DNA of 64,000 nucleotides from Congeria kusceri (GCA_027627225.1 CM051025.1:56421681-56485680); one strand, 5' to 3'; positions 22,896 to 36,883 are shown, counted from the stretch's first letter. Notes: a model not told the origin generated them from the letters alone. Translations and numbers: made by a program.

Positions 22896-25800
22896 GTATA
22901 CTCAGAGCTTTATACTATATATATTGTTATGGTTTTTTACCAAACAGAGAATAAAATATGTTTCAGATGTTCCTAATCTTTCGAAAGCTTATTTACTAAT
23001 CATATAACTTTGTTGGTCTGTTTATAATTTGGGGTTAGATCATTCTGTATTCAACACACTTATTCGATGTATAGACTAAGACTAGACTAGACTAAATAAT
23101 TTGATGAAACCACACTTTAATTGTAAAACATGTTATTTTTTTTTATAGAAGGACAGCATATATACTTTAGTGCTATCAAAATAAATCTCAATTTAGTGAC
23201 ATTCTGATTACACAAAATGTAATGATATATTTGACAAATAGCTATGCTATTGATTGGTGATTTTAAGTTGGCAACAATGAATCTCCACCTTCGGATTACA
23301 AAGGCCTATCTAACATGTGTAAAAGAAGTAGATTGGCTTTTGTAGTAAAAAGCTGGCGAAATACAGTGCTCTTGTTAATGGTTGTTACATGGTTTCGATG
23401 TTTTGTTTGTCGTTTATCAGCTACCGTCGTTTATATATTATCTCTCTATATATATATGTTGCTGCTTCCAGAGACGATGGCGTCATATGCAGCAGTTGTT
23501 AATCTTTTGATACCTACAATGTTCCAGAGGTGACAGAGGCATGCCGTCAAATGGCAGCCCGTGGCGACTGCAGGTTCTATCAGTGCTTGGAACGGAGGTT
23601 CCCGTGTGGAAGTGATGGCTACGCCCTAAAGATCGGCCACCATTTCTGTACTAGAAGTGGCGAGCTGCACAGTCGTTTCACAGCTCAGGTAAAAATAAAC
23701 AAAGTAAAACTCCAGCTGCATCAGCAGGTGAGAACTCACAAAAGCAGCACAGAGTCCTTTATTTAAGGCAAGTGACCAATGGGGGAGTCCAGTAGAAAGC
23801 CAAGAAGAGTTATCTCTAGCGAGCCCCTGCTAAATAAGAGATATACCTGTCTGCTGCTGGCTAGTGAAAAGCAGCACAATCTTATAGTAATCTATAAACG
23901 TTTGCTATTTGTATAAACAGAGGATATACATTATGTGAAACAAAAATGTTTATCAGACCCTAATTTTTGCAAAAATATTTTGAAATAGTGAGAAATTGAT
24001 GAGCCTTAAATATCTTGTGGATTTAAACAACAAAGCAATAAGAGAGAAATACAGGGGTGCAAATTTGGGTCCAGTAAATTTGTTTTCCATAGATGTTTCA
24101 TATAAATGAATTTACATTAACAGCATTTTATTATCTTTAGTAAAAAAGATAATTATTATCCAGTTTGGCCATTGGATTTAAATTCAAGTGTGATACAACA
24201 AAGATGATTTCAAATTATGTAATTACGCTTATCAAATAAAATGTCTAAATTTACCGCACCATACATTCTACCACTAGGACAAAAGTGAAGTTGGAATAAG
24301 ACGTCAAACATAGAATAAACTGTTTTATTACAGCCATGTTTTATATGCAGTTTACCATTTGTAATTTACGAATTTTGCAGAGTAATTAGTGCAATAGACA
24401 CCTGCATATATAACTGCATCAGTAAAATTGATTTTGCCACAAAACTGTATACTTGTATGCATTTACCAAATTTTCATTAAAAAAATGAACTGTGTCCATG
24501 CATTCATGAGCACAGTTTATAAATACAGTAAAAATGATCAAAGACACAATCAGTTTTAATGAAAAAGTAATGTAACAATACTAATTATACCAAACTTATT
24601 GACCAAATATAAAAACCATACATAAACAACTTGAAATGCTCAGTTTTATGTGAAAAACAACAACAACAAAAATCATATCTATTCTATGTTTGATGTCTTA
24701 TTCTAACTTACCTTAATACAGTGTTTTTTTTTATTATTACGATGTATTTATATTGTAATTTTATGACAACTTTACAAAAAAGGGTCACCTTACATATTCT
24801 GACATTCTTTCCTCGGGATCTAGCTATGTCAGTAAACAGATTACATTGAAAGTGTTAAGTAACATAGTATTTAAAAAAAAAAAAAATAATAATTTTCAAA
24901 CTATATCAACAGTTTTGTTTGTATTTCAGGAAATTGTTTTTGGACAAGCGTCATAAATGATGGCCTAGCATAGTCTGTCCTAGCCATATTTTTTTTTTAC
25001 ATGTCCATATTTATTTACTTCTTCAGTGCTGCAGTAACAAGCTGTATTCTCATTTAACTTAGCAAATGGTTTAATAACTGGAACATTTTGCATTTTATAA
25101 GATAAACAATCTTAGTTGATGCATGATCCTATTCAAATATTTGATTTCATGAACAGGAATTTTCTTAATTCAGATCCAAAAAAAAAATTTATTTATTTTT
25201 TCTTCCACTTAACATCAATTTATTTCGTTTAGTTACAGGTATACAGATATAGTTATAGTTGGCATTTACCGGTAACCGTTACAAATACAAAAGTCAAACT
25301 TTAATTTTTTACAAAAAAGTGTATTAAAATATTTATAATATTTAAATATTTAAATAAAGTAATTGCTTTAAAACATTTTTTCGCTCTTAGTACATGTACA
25401 TACAAATCAATTGACATAACAAAAGTACTAATAAATTGAATTAACATTTTGATATCCAATACCAGTGTTATACTTTTAAATCCATATGCTGATTATTTTA
25501 AAATGTATTTCATTTTGTTAGAAAGGTTGTACTTTTTAATAAACACTTAAGGTATAAAACTTATTTTTTAGATTAAATTTTTAATATTGTTATGTCATTT
25601 TGTACATTATGAAATTAAATGTGTTTTATTTTATTGACCATGGTCTCAAAATCGTCAAACAAGATATATTTCTAGGAAACCACCTTCCCTGAAAACTGTA
25701 TTCACAGTCCTTTAGTTATTTGTGTTTGTTGAGAGATTTTATTTTATAAACAAATAATACACAAGATTTATATTCATATTATCCTTTGTGAGGTAGATTA

Positions 25801-27975
25801 GCATTCAATTGCTTACACTGCAGCAGATTCACTTCTATATCTTATTTTCTACTTCCGCTTATCAGAAGCCTGACTGACTGCCTCATTGCAAAAAAAAAGA
25901 ACACTGCACAATACAAAACACGTAACAAACACAAAACACAAATGTGAATAAAACGGGTGTTAAATCGGTTTACTGGCTCTCGAAACTCACTTTTGACCCA
26001 AAATTATAAAAAAATATATCTAAATGTATATAAATATTAACATCTGATAAATCACCTTCCTTGGGTTAAACGGGTACGCCTGCTATCCATGTAATCTATA
26101 GAAAGTTCGTTGTATGATTCGCGTGTTCAAATTGCTGGCCTGTCTAATAGTTAATGTGATCTGAAGTCGATTTCGATAGGACACGTCATTGTAGAAGATT
26201 AATATGTTATAAAATAACGTGTCTCAGAAACAGAACATTCACTGAATCTTAATCAGATTGATGACATGTCACACGTGTGTGGGCACTGCATCAATGAGGC
26301 GTAGCAGGGAATTACAGACCAAAATGGAAACGGCGCATTTGTTCGTGACCTGTCATATCGGATTGGCACACGTCCGGTAGAACACTGACTGCAGATGTTG
26401 AAATTTAGTTCACACCAATTTAAACTCTGGAAATTCCTAACTAGTGGGCTGAACAGTTCTTTACAAATATCGGGTTCTTTCGGTTAACATTCTGTTTCTG
26501 TTTCGAATTTATATGGTGCCAATGAACAGTGGAAATTTCATAGGTAAATTTCTGAGTACAGTACAAATGTATGACTCTAAACATTTATATATCAATAGGT
26601 TATAAGTTATTTTATACCTACATTGTCTCAAATGACCTAGTTTCGTCATATACCACACATTATCAAAAATAACATAAATTCGCGTATTGCACGAATCTAA
26701 TTGATGAAAGATTAAAGAAAAACTGAACATATTTTAAATCACACATAGTTCTTTTACAGTAAACGATCTGAGTAGGTGAGAAAACGGGCGAGAAATAATA
26801 ACTTAAACATTCTCTTTCAGGGCCAACGTTACATGGAAGGGACGAAATCGTGCATTATAAATGCCCTCCTTCCGGTGTATGAAAGTTATTCTGTGAGATG
26901 TGATGACGTCATGGACGAGGGGGCCAAGGCCATGCGCACGTGCAGTTATGAGGATTTCGCGGGAATGGACGCCTGCACGTTTATCCGCGCCAACATGGAC
27001 GCATATAATGACATGCTTGGAATAGACGAAATTTCCAGGCTTGTTAGCATGGGAAGCCCAAGGTACATTTTTGTTGGGAACACTAGAATATAAATATGAT
27101 ACTTGTCTGCATTCAGTAATATTTAAACACCTTCTGTAGCCTTGTTTACAAACATTCGGCTTTGCTCACGTACATGTAAAGCATGTTTGCGTTGTTGATA
27201 TTAGTATTCGTATGCAAGTAGAGGACACATATATGTTTTGGTATGGTTGTCAGCATAAGATCTTATATCATATGTGCTTTTTCATATTGAGATATGGTAA
27301 TATTAATTCGCATTCAAGTAGACGCCAACGTTTCTTCATTTTGTGATTCAGTAACATATAGCGTCTTGTTTGCACAGTCTTGGTCCGCATTTCCTTTGAT
27401 ATTGTTAATAACAAGCATAAATATTTCTCACTTAAGTTGTTTATTTCAATACTGAAAGGCCTAGTTTAATCCTGCTTTATTTGACCCTCCCAACAAATCT
27501 GGGGTATTGTACCCCTGTGTATTGGCACCCTGCTGAGATCACAGTGTGGACACAGTGTGGCGACCCTTATCTGCAGATATCAATACACTGCTGCAGAGGA
27601 AACAGTGCACTTAGCTATTGCTCAGTCAGCTGAGAGAAAAGATTGCAGATAATGATAAGTGATTTTATGGTGAACCAATACACTGTGAGGAATACCTCGC
27701 AGATACGCCAGACATTCCTTAAACTAGGCCTTTAAGCATAAAAACTTACCATCTTAGTGAATGCAACACAGCATAGTCTTAAGTAAAGTAAATAAATCAT
27801 CTAACTTCTTCGTTGCAGACTCCTGTCCCGCATCTTCCTCGATGGCGCGCGCTGTGGTGCCACGGTTGCTACGGAACGATTCCAGTCGCTCACTGGGAGC
27901 GTCAATAATTTATTGGGTGAAGTCTGGAGCAGCGTTAGCGACTTCTCAAGTTCCATTTCATCCTGGTGGTCATAA
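22805..27975 (+). CDS. Stanniocalcin-like secreted protein, gene B (4 exons)
   Basis: Spliced model of 216 aa: exons 22805-22895, 23528-23688, 26821-27062 and 27819-27975. All junctions are GT-AG; phases 1, 0, 2 close the frame without stops. Residues 1-17 form a signal peptide (MKSVVLIVV...GANA). Ten cysteines lie at 36, 45, 50, 57, 71, 95, 111, 125, 136 and 177; all ten pair with those of gene A. Spacings C-x8-C-x4-C and C-x15-C-x13-C match the stanniocalcin core, as do the position of CLE after the third cysteine and the short Trp- and Ser-rich C-terminus carrying one more cysteine. Vertebrate stanniocalcins have eleven cysteines and a longer C-terminal region. Four exons is also the usual number for vertebrate stanniocalcin genes. 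Expected role: secreted, probably glycosylated or disulfide-linked signalling protein; a divergent lineage-specific function is possible. The exon sequences are clearly richer in GC than the surrounding introns. Confidence 0.87.
23528..23688 (+). CDS. Gene B exon 2: first half of the STC-like core
   Basis: Encodes residues 31-84 with five cysteines (GDCRFYQCLE, RRFPCGSDGY, HHFCTR). The acceptor is TGTTCCAG|AGGTGA and the donor GCTCAG|GTAAAA, phase 0. Confidence 0.93.
24272..24723. mobile_element. MITE with about 45-bp TIRs, copy 1, in gene B intron 2
   Basis: Starts CACTAGGACAAAAGTGAAG and ends TCTAACTTACCTTAATACAGTG; inner TIR parts GTCAAACATAGAATAAAC and ATTCTATGTTTGATGTCTTA pair. The AT-rich interior has no coding capacity. 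A second copy is at 54155-54560. Confidence 0.8.
26821..27062 (+). CDS. Gene B exon 3: rest of the STC-like core
   Basis: Encodes residues 85-164 plus two bases, with cysteines 95, 111, 125 and 136. The acceptor is CTTTCAG|GGCCAA and the donor CCAAG|GTACAT. It equals gene A exons 3 and 4 joined, without an intron between. Confidence 0.93.
27819..27975 (+). CDS. Gene B exon 4: C-terminus and stop
   Basis: Encodes residues 165-216 (LLSRIFLDGARCG...SISSWWS) and TAA at 27973-27975. The acceptor is CGTTGCAG|ACTCCT. The frame used here differs from the longest open frame in the region but is the one that joins exon 3 in phase and resembles gene A exon 5. Confidence 0.9.
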
Positions 27976-28051
27976 ACCTTGGGTTGCTAGGGACGACAGC
28001 GTTAATACAATACTTAAATAATGAACAAAGTGGGTAATAAGTGCTTCCGAA

Positions 28052-28067
28052 AATAAAGTAGAATAAA
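28052..28067 (+). terminator. Poly(A) signals of gene B
   Basis: Two AATAAA hexamers, at 28052-28057 and 28062-28067, 77 and 87 bp after the gene B stop codon, followed by a GT-rich stretch. Confidence 0.7.
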
Positions 28068-28069
28068 GT

Positions 28070-31000
28070 GAACACAAACATCGTCTTAACTTGTTCTGTT
28101 GCATCATGGTAGTCATAACCCGAAGGATGTTAGGGTAATAGCATTATTAATGTATTTAAATGATTTGAGTCCTTTGTACTAAGTGGTTTAAAAAATATAT
28201 AGCAGCAGTAACATTCGGCTTAACTTTGTTTTTGTAACTGCAGAAACACTCTGGTTTACTTTATGTCTACCGTTGACTTTTACAATGCGTTTGTAAACAT
28301 ATTAAAATACGTTGTGTTATACCAAATATTGCCAAACCATATCTTTTGTGTGGGGCTTCCTATAACAAAAACTTTTTTTTTAAAGACAAATATATACATT
28401 AATATGTGAAAAATGTACAACACGTAAACACTTTTCACGGCAAATATGCTAGTATTTTATGCGTTCGATGGAAAAACATAATTTGTAATGCACTGACACC
28501 TGAATGCATGTACAGATTGCATAAAAACGTAGTTTAACTAAATACCGAAAGTTGCATATAGAATGCTATTTGTCTAAACGCATATGCATTTTAGTTATCG
28601 GTAAGAACGTACGAATAATGGCAAAATGTTATCTTCTGGACGAAAATAACCATGTGTTCTTATGACATACTGACATTAGGCATAATACTGAATGGATTTA
28701 TCTGTAAAATAAATAATACAGTTGATTTGGTCCTTAGGTCGGCCGATAACAATAAGAATACAACATTTACATACATGGGTCATAACAGAGCTTATGTTCC
28801 GTAGCAGATAAACAATGATGCTACTGTTTTTTTGTGTTGATTACTAAGCGATCGTTTTATACGAAGTAGTAGCGATTATGTATTCTACCACGGCACGTGG
28901 CTAGTATTCCATAGATAAAGAAGGAAAATAACTATGGCTTATTGTGCAACAAATTATGGGCGGAGCTTAATGTTTTGAAAATTGTTCCGGAAATTCGAAG
29001 AAATTGTTCCATAAAATGCACGTGCTAAAACGCGCGATAGCAAATTGTGACAAACAAATCATTTTTGTATTATGTAGCGCAATTAAACCACATTTGTACT
29101 AAATATTTTATACTTAATATTGTGTAACCTTAAGGTCACAAAAACGTTTACGTTTTGTTAATATGTTTTTAATTTGCGCTTTTTGGCATAATATTTTCAC
29201 TGTATTATATCGATATTATATCGTATGACGTCATTCGCTCAATAATCCTGACGTCATTTTGAATTGTTATGATTTATTGACGTCACAGAAACGCACGTGT
29301 TAATGCAGTTCTCGGATCATGGGCGGAGTATGGATAAATATAGTTCTCATTCATAACCTTTAAAAATACGAATTTTACATAAGATCGTGTTAGAATCGAA
29401 ATAATAGAAGGGTAACAGTTTGTTATTGCGTTTATAACCAACGGTTTGTCGTTCCGATGCTTGTTATCAAACCACTCGGGCTACCGCCCTCGTCATTTAA
29501 TTCCTACGCATCGGAACTACCGCAATTACCAACAGTTACCCGTCAATTATTTCTTAAATAAACGACACTGAATAAATAAAACGTTATCACACGTAACACT
29601 GCTTACTCTGATAAGCTCAATCCTCTCGACATTATGAGCATTATCTCCAATGTAACCAACTGATATTTCTTATGTTGTACGATAATATTCGGTTGACTTG
29701 TACTTTACGCATATTTATAAATTATTTATATCTGGAATTTGAAATTGCACAGACGAATAATACGAAATGGGAGGAATTTAAGAACAGCCATACTGCGAAC
29801 ATATTGGAAAATGTCCTCATTAAAAGATGTCGATAACTTTATAACGTGTTGCAACATATAGGAAATGTATCGATAGTGTATGGATAATAAGTCTTAAATA
29901 GTTAATGTATGTCAGGCATTCTAGTTAATGTTTATGGAATGTATCATGGTAGAATAATGCATAATTAAGTCAGTACTATGTCAATAATATGTAGAACACT
30001 GGCAAAATTTGGTGTCCTTGGATGTAAATGTTGTTGAGCATTATATTTATTATCAGACAGTGTTTGATAACGCAGTACACCTTTGGGGATTCCGAACTAT
30101 TGCACACTAGAAACAGATCGTCATTTGCATTACAATGTCTCATTGTACAACTGTTTATGGTGTTATGTCACATTTTATATTTCACTCCGCACAACATATG
30201 TTGCGTTAGTGTTCATATGGGACAATTGATCGAATATGGACACATTTGGTTTGAAGTAATCACTTTTTAAAACAAGAACCCCAGATTCCAAATGGCTGGC
30301 CATTTGCCACGCACGAGTTGTTTTACGAGCATATGTTATATTCATTGTTCTTTAAAAACAACCCGATTTACAGATTTTAATTAAACGGGATATTGCCTGC
30401 TCTTCAACGAACGACCCTCTGGAAATTAAACGTCTTTACAGCTTCTCATTGTCTCGAACGCACTAGATGAGGAAAGGCCATTATGCTTTCTTTCCATTTG
30501 CTTTCCATCAGACTATATACACCAATATATTTTATATCTGCACAGTTCAATGTTGCTAAAATCGTGCTTAAGAAGTTAAGAAAACATAGAATTCGGTGAA
30601 TCAACACATGTTTGGATGGACTGAAAATTGTGAAAGATAAATGCACTAATGCAATTACAGGTCTGCACGGATAATACTATTGTTTTTGTAGTCTGAACTG
30701 GTGTTTTCTGCAAAAGATACGCGCACCCGTTGTCATAGTCAATGTAAATGACTACAACAGTGTCAATATGTAGACCTTGAGACCAACTATTGCAAGTGGT
30801 TTCATTTTAAAAAGGTATATATATAATATGGTTACTTTATAGGCTTTGCGGGAACAGTTAAACTGGTGCCCCAAAATGTCAGTGTCGATTTTGGATTTGT
30901 TGCAAGAGAATAGCAGTCGAAAATAAATATAGGACTAATGAAACTCAAGAGACATTACTAGGAGAGAAACCCTTATTACCATCCGCTCGTCCTTTATTTG

Positions 31001-31700
31001 AGGCAAGTGACCAATTGCCTATACAAAAATACATGACAATACATACAACACAATACAAAACATAAAAATGATTAAAACTGGGGTTACCGCCTTGAATCGG
31101 CCAATTAAAAGCATTGTGGTTTAAACTGGTTTGAAGACGAATCCTTTATATACACAGTAAGGTAGCAGAAATTAATATTACAACAAAATGGTTTATGTCA
31201 ACAGACAGCGCTGAGTGATATCATTAACTAACGCTCTATTTGAGATTTGTGTCTGTTAACTTTTGTGGTTAACAGAATGTGTGAACGCAAAACCTTGACA
31301 GTCTTATTTTCAAAGGTTGTTGGCAGTGACATTAGTCGTCGGCAGACGGATGTTGTATAGTATTTGTCGCTGCGAATGACACTTGTTAACATATATTCCC
31401 AATATTTCTTGTTTCTGCGTCCCAACGGGATTTGGAAGAGTTCGTGTGTAGAAATGCGATATATTTCTTTTTGTAGTTACTGAAAAAACTTTTAATTATA
31501 GAGTGTTAATTTCCGTTGCAATTCTGGCTTATTCAATAGCACAAGGCATAAAACCGTATGAATGAAAGTACCTAAAAATGTTACGTAAATTACTATAGTT
31601 TCTAATTACTAATTATCAAAATTTAAGTCGGGGAATGTATATACCCATGAAAAAATTATGACTCGATGGATTTGGCCAAATAAAACCCCCAGCAAAAACA
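28070..31700. other. No gene recognised; scattered repeat pieces
   Basis: Short open frames only. It contains a hairpin element at 29409-29542 and, at about 30985-31110, a dispersed-repeat piece (CCTTTATTTGAGGCAAGTGA...) whose first part also occurs near 23757-23778. Confidence 0.45.
29409..29542. mobile_element. Hairpin (foldback) element
   Basis: GGGTAACAGTTTGTTATTGCG (about 29410-29430) pairs with CGCAATTACCAACAGTTACC (29521-29540), and GTTCCGATGC (29451-29460) with GCATCGGAAC (29508-29517), around a GC-richer centre. It looks like a short MITE. Confidence 0.65.
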
Positions 31701-32748
31701 ACAACTCACCACCCCAAACATTAAATCGAGAAAGACCGTTTTCAATAATTGATTGCGAAGTCATGATAACGAATATGTGTACAATTATGTCGATATTCAA
31801 TTTTTTGCAGATATTCTCATCCGTAAATCATTGAGTTCTTACGCTGGAATACTGCTGTCCGTCTGGTCGTGGATAACAGCATTTTCTTATATGCTTATTT
31901 CTTTCGCAACAATAATACAAATTGAAATATATGGCATGACGAAATTGCATTACCACACGCCAATCCTATATCTTTCTAGCCATTTATGGGATATCACAAC
32001 CCACAGATTGCTTCTTTGTTCTTATGAGCTTCATGACTATGAACCAAATAATGTTGGTAAATAAATGTCGTAGCAAAATGCCTGGTTGCAGAACTATTAG
32101 TATTTGAATAGGTAAGAAAGTCTGTTTGCACAAATTGATTGGAATTGATTGATCAGTCTGCAGAGTGCATCAATGAAATGATTGGACATTCTATTGATCA
32201 AGTTTTACAGTTCTGCTCTTTATAACACGTCGTAGAAAAAAGAAACTCGTCAGCTTTAAATGGATTATACTCTATGCTACACGTCTTTTTAATGCCCCTT
32301 TTCAGGCTGAAGTATTAAATTATCTTTATATTGTATAAGAACAAATTAAATGTTTATTAATAATTCTTCCCAATGTAACACCTCCTTACATAATAGTGTT
32401 TGGGTTGAACAAGGAATAAACAAAACTATGAAAGCAATTACAACACGCTAAAATAATTTCCTGAAGCTACAGTATTACGATAAGATGCAGATCTACATTA
32501 GATAACGTGTTGTGATAATTGTTGCACATTAAGGTACAATGATTATCAACGAAAATGTAAGCTTTATTAAAATCGTTGGTAAAGGTTAGTTTCTTCTACA
32601 TATATATCTCACGTCACAAAAATACCAATTTTATTGTAACAGTAGGTGCATCGAGAAAAAAAGCATATTCCAGTGAAACATGTTGATGCAATCATCGCAC
32701 AACCCCCAGATAATGCATTATCTAATTTCCCGTTATTTATTGTTTTGT

Positions 32749-32776
32749 TGGGGGTAGGGGGGGGGGGGGGAGGGGG
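32749..32776. repeat. G-run, potential G-quadruplex
   Basis: 28 bases almost entirely G on the plus strand (GGGGGTAGG.. then a long G run, A, and GGGGG), inside segment copy 1. The homologous place in the copy near 38070 has only CTGGGGTTTG. Confidence 0.9.
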
Positions 32777-35384
32777 TTGTAGCAGCACTTTCGCTAGATA
32801 ATTTAGGATTGAAATGTGAAAGCTTGTCATAAGGAATTGCATTGCAAAGGAGAAAACATTGTGCATGTGCTACGTTTAAGCTGTATTTTCCTTTGTCGTT
32901 AGTGGTGAGACGTATATGGAAACATTCATTGGCTAAGAGTTGTTCAAGACATCCTGTCCAATTTTCAATTTGATGTGTGTTAAAATATTAAACATATTAA
33001 AGACAGGCACTCATTTCATTTAGGAAATATACCAATTGTGAATATCATCTTCTATTTGGGGTGTGTTTATGGTGACGATAGCCAGCAGCAGGAAACCTAT
33101 GGCCTTTAAATTGCCGTAGGACCAACAAGCCCATTTCGTAAGTGATGCTCACCATACAAAGCTCCTAAAGCCAGAACTTCGAAGTAAATGCAATAGCTTG
33201 ACCCACGTATTTCTGCTCAATGTACAGTTTTACGAGTAAATAGACGACACATTATTTTGTTTGGGCATAATTATATAACTATTCCAACTGATGATTTATT
33301 CTATGGATACAGATGATGATAATATAAAGACAAAATAGCAATGCTTCCTTTCTGCTAAAACATCTAACATTGTTTTGACCAGCACCGTGTTATTGAAGTA
33401 CAGCATTAATGTTAGTCCATGTTGATCAACATGATCAGATTCTGTTGCGTAGGTCAATGTGAAGCATCGTTAATCAAATAATAAAATCCGTTCATCGGAA
33501 AGTTCTTCATACATGCATGTACTAGACACAGATTCAAACGCACACACCCTCTCAAAAAAGGCACGTAAGCACGCAAACACACGAAAGCCTACACGCCCGT
33601 AAACACGCACGAAAACAATAAACACACTTTCCATCCAGGAATGCGTCGGCCAATTAACATATTGGCCGTTGTTTGACGATTAAAGGTTCGTAAAACTAAT
33701 TCTGGTGTGCATACTTTTACATTTCAATGACCTAACGCTGCCTTATTATTCAATACATGTTATGTTACCTTCAATGAGTGAGCTCACTTATTATATTACG
33801 GACAAAGAAGTGAAAAAAATATTCCCGACGTATTGATATACGACCCAACATAATATCTTACCGATAAATAAGGTTACTTACACTACAACATTTTTTTCAC
33901 ATAGAACGATAACGTACACAAATCGTTATCCCATATTGGACAACAAATAATAAATATCAGACCGAGACAAAACATCTCAAACTAGTTCGCCCCAGACGTA
34001 CCTGACAGTAGTCCCGTAAATGGACATTTGTATAGTTCAATTACGTGTTCCCGATATAAATTTCATGAATTTTCAAGATGCTTCATAGTGGTTTTGACTT
34101 CCTCGATCGATGTCGAGGTTACGTCAAACAATCCAGGTAACCGGGAATCGTTGCCCTTGAATGTTCAAAACGTTACATTTCGCTATTTCACTAAGGAATG
34201 CGTAATAGTGAGAGTTCAGTCCTATTTATAAGCGGAATTGAATTATTGTTGCAAAGAACATAGGCTTATATTTGTGTAAATGTAATGTACATGTAATAAA
34301 ACGAACATAGAATCATGAATAACAACACAACACACGATATATTATAACATGAATATATTTATTATAAAAAACTAAACAGACTGAAATATGAGTAAAAGCC
34401 CTAAATTGTTGCAAAATATTTGATTAATGCAATCACTAATACAAAATTTTAATGGCAAAATAAGCAGAGTCTAAAGATAAATTCTTATAATAACTTTTTT
34501 TTTTATGGCAAACATATATCCAAAACATTTTACGTTGTTATGTTGAAGCATAAGGTCTGATTGCAGATATATTACTATTCGAATAGTGCATTGTGTCAAA
34601 ATGCTTATTTCCACTGGACACAATGATAAGTATGCAGAGTTCATCAATGAAACGACGGTATGTTATGCTGGTCAATAAAATGGCTACAACACTCTGTTAC
34701 TGCTATTTTTCAATGAACTGTTTTGAGCTTTTAGTATTTAATTAAAAGCAATTTCTTATATTATCTATTTTCGTCCATTTATTGCCAAACGAGCCAATCA
34801 GCATATGTGCAAATGAACGCTGTATTTTGCTCTTCCCCGTAGTGCTGGCAGAATATAGAAAAACAGTTGTTTCCTAACAGCATCTCATGACATCCTGTTG
34901 TTCAATGTTCATGTGTTCTATGCAACACGTTTGAAATAATAAACATGCTATAGATACTGAGTTTTAGGAAACAATGATTGCATCAATGACAATGACCTAA
35001 CACAAATCGCATGCGTAGTGCATATAATATATTTACGCTGATGTTTTATGATATTGGTAGTTTAATTAGTTTTTTTTGTCAGTTTTTATTCAGTCATACG
35101 TGCCTGATTATAATATGGAAGGCAAATGAAAACCCAGATATGATGTTTTAAGTCGAAAGTCTAGCTGTATTGACATAGGACTCAACACATTAACGTACTT
35201 ATCAACAAGGTTATAGTTTTTAAAATTAACGATTACATACGCACATCTATTTAGATACGGAGGATCATAGTTTGTGAAGTATGGCAGGTATATAACACCG
35301 TCTATTAATTCCTGGTTGCAGGCATATTAGTATTTAAAAAGGGATCTTATCTGGAAGAAAGGCTGTTTGCACAAATTAATTGGA

Positions 35385-36721
35385 AATATTATCAGTAAGT
35401 AAGTAAGTAAGTACGTTTATTGTAAAGAAAGGCCTCCGGCCCATAATACAACATTTTACAAAACAAACATATACAAAGCACATAGAGTTGTCCAAATGAT
35501 TATATACATATATAATTTGTACAAAATAAACACCGTAAAAGTTGTATTAATAAATGCAACAACACAGTAATAATCTCTAAATAACTAAATAACATTGTAA
35601 TGTTATGTTTCAGTTGAATATCTTATTAACTTATTAACATAGTAGGCCAATTTTTTTATAACATTCTCGTTTTCATTTTTTAACAGATTGTAGAAATTGG
35701 TAATATTATTTCTACCACGTTACCAATTATACAATTTTTTTTGTCTAATTTCAGCATATTTTGGACATTCAAAAAATACATGATACTCATCTTCTATTAT
35801 AGTGGTATTGTTTTCTGTATGACACTGATTGCAAATTCTAAGGTTTCTAGGGATTCCAAATTGTCTACCTAATTCAATCGCAAAGCTATGACTCGAACAT
35901 CGAAACTTTGCTAACGACTGTCTATATTGGAACGGCAATTCAATGTTTAAATATCTTTCTACATTTAGGAGGGTTTTGAATCGTCTGTATGTATCACATC
36001 TAAAAGAGTCATTCATGTTTTCATGTCATGTTTGAGTCGCTTAATCAATCAGTCGTTGTTTAAATTGTATTATGAAGATATTAATATCCCCGACATCCTG
36101 AGAAACCCAAATAAAGCCATAACCGTATTTAAAAAGAATCTCTTTTACATGAGTTACCCAATTTCTCCTCCCAATATCATCTAGAGACTTTAACATTTTG
36201 TAACAATTTTTGGGACATCTACTAATGGACATCTGGAGAAGATTACACCAATATTTTACACATTTTGTATGATATATAACATACATAGGTAAGCGGCCAC
36301 ACTCACCTAAAGTTACGCAGTTGTTCACTGAAGTTTTGACACCTAAAATGTATTTACAAACATCTATACGTGAACGTTCAATAGTATCACTATAGGCGAA
36401 GCCCCAGATTTCGGCTCCGAATGTAAGTATTGGTGTAATCATCGAATCGTAAAGTTTAAAAAATTCAGTATGGGCGAAAGATCCGAATGGAATTTGGTAT
36501 TCTTTAATCGAAAAAAATGCTTTTCTAGCTTGCGCTGCTAGTTTAGTTTTAGCAGATGACCAACACAACTTCGGGGTCAATAGGATACCCATATATTTGT
36601 ATACAGATGTTGTATTAACCGGACTTTCATTAAAATACCATTTTTCATAATCACGTAATGGCCCGCCATTTCTAAACACCATTATTTCTGTTTTCTTTAA
36701 GTTAACATTAATATTATCAGT
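35385..36721 (-). mobile_element. 5'-truncated non-LTR retrotransposon (LINE) with TSD
   Basis: A minus-strand insertion flanked by 12-bp direct repeats AATATTATCAGT (35385-35396 and 36710-36721). Its 3' end on the minus strand is a short (CTTA)n tail (plus-strand TAAGTAAGTAAG at about 35396-35411). About 300 bp of AT-rich 3' UTR separate the tail from the coding remnant. Only the C-terminal part of the reverse-transcriptase ORF remains, as expected for abortive target-primed reverse transcription. The clade (CR1/L2/Jockey-like) is not resolved. Confidence 0.88.
35720..36709 (-). pseudogene. LINE reverse-transcriptase C-terminal remnant, interrupted
   Basis: The frame opens with INVNLKKTEIMVFRNGG, typical of the end of the RT palm, continues through YKYMGILLTPKL and ILTFGAEIWG (thumb and connection regions), and ends with a segment containing the CNQCH and IEDEYHVFFECPKY pattern found at the C-terminus of such ORF2 proteins. 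Both halves lie in one frame. They are separated by two in-frame stops, TAA at 36041-36043 and TGA about 15 bases on, and the N-terminus (endonuclease and catalytic YxDD region) is missing. It cannot encode an active transposition protein. Confidence 0.85.
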
Positions 36722-36883
36722 CTGCAGAGTGCATCAATGAAATGATTGGACATTATATTGATTAAGTTTTACTCTATGTAATAGTTCTTTGCTTTGCAAA
36801 AGAGACGTGTCAGCTTTAAATGGATTAGTAAGGTTCATTTGTGTTAAATATTAAGATAGCAGTTTTAATAAGGTTTACTCACA

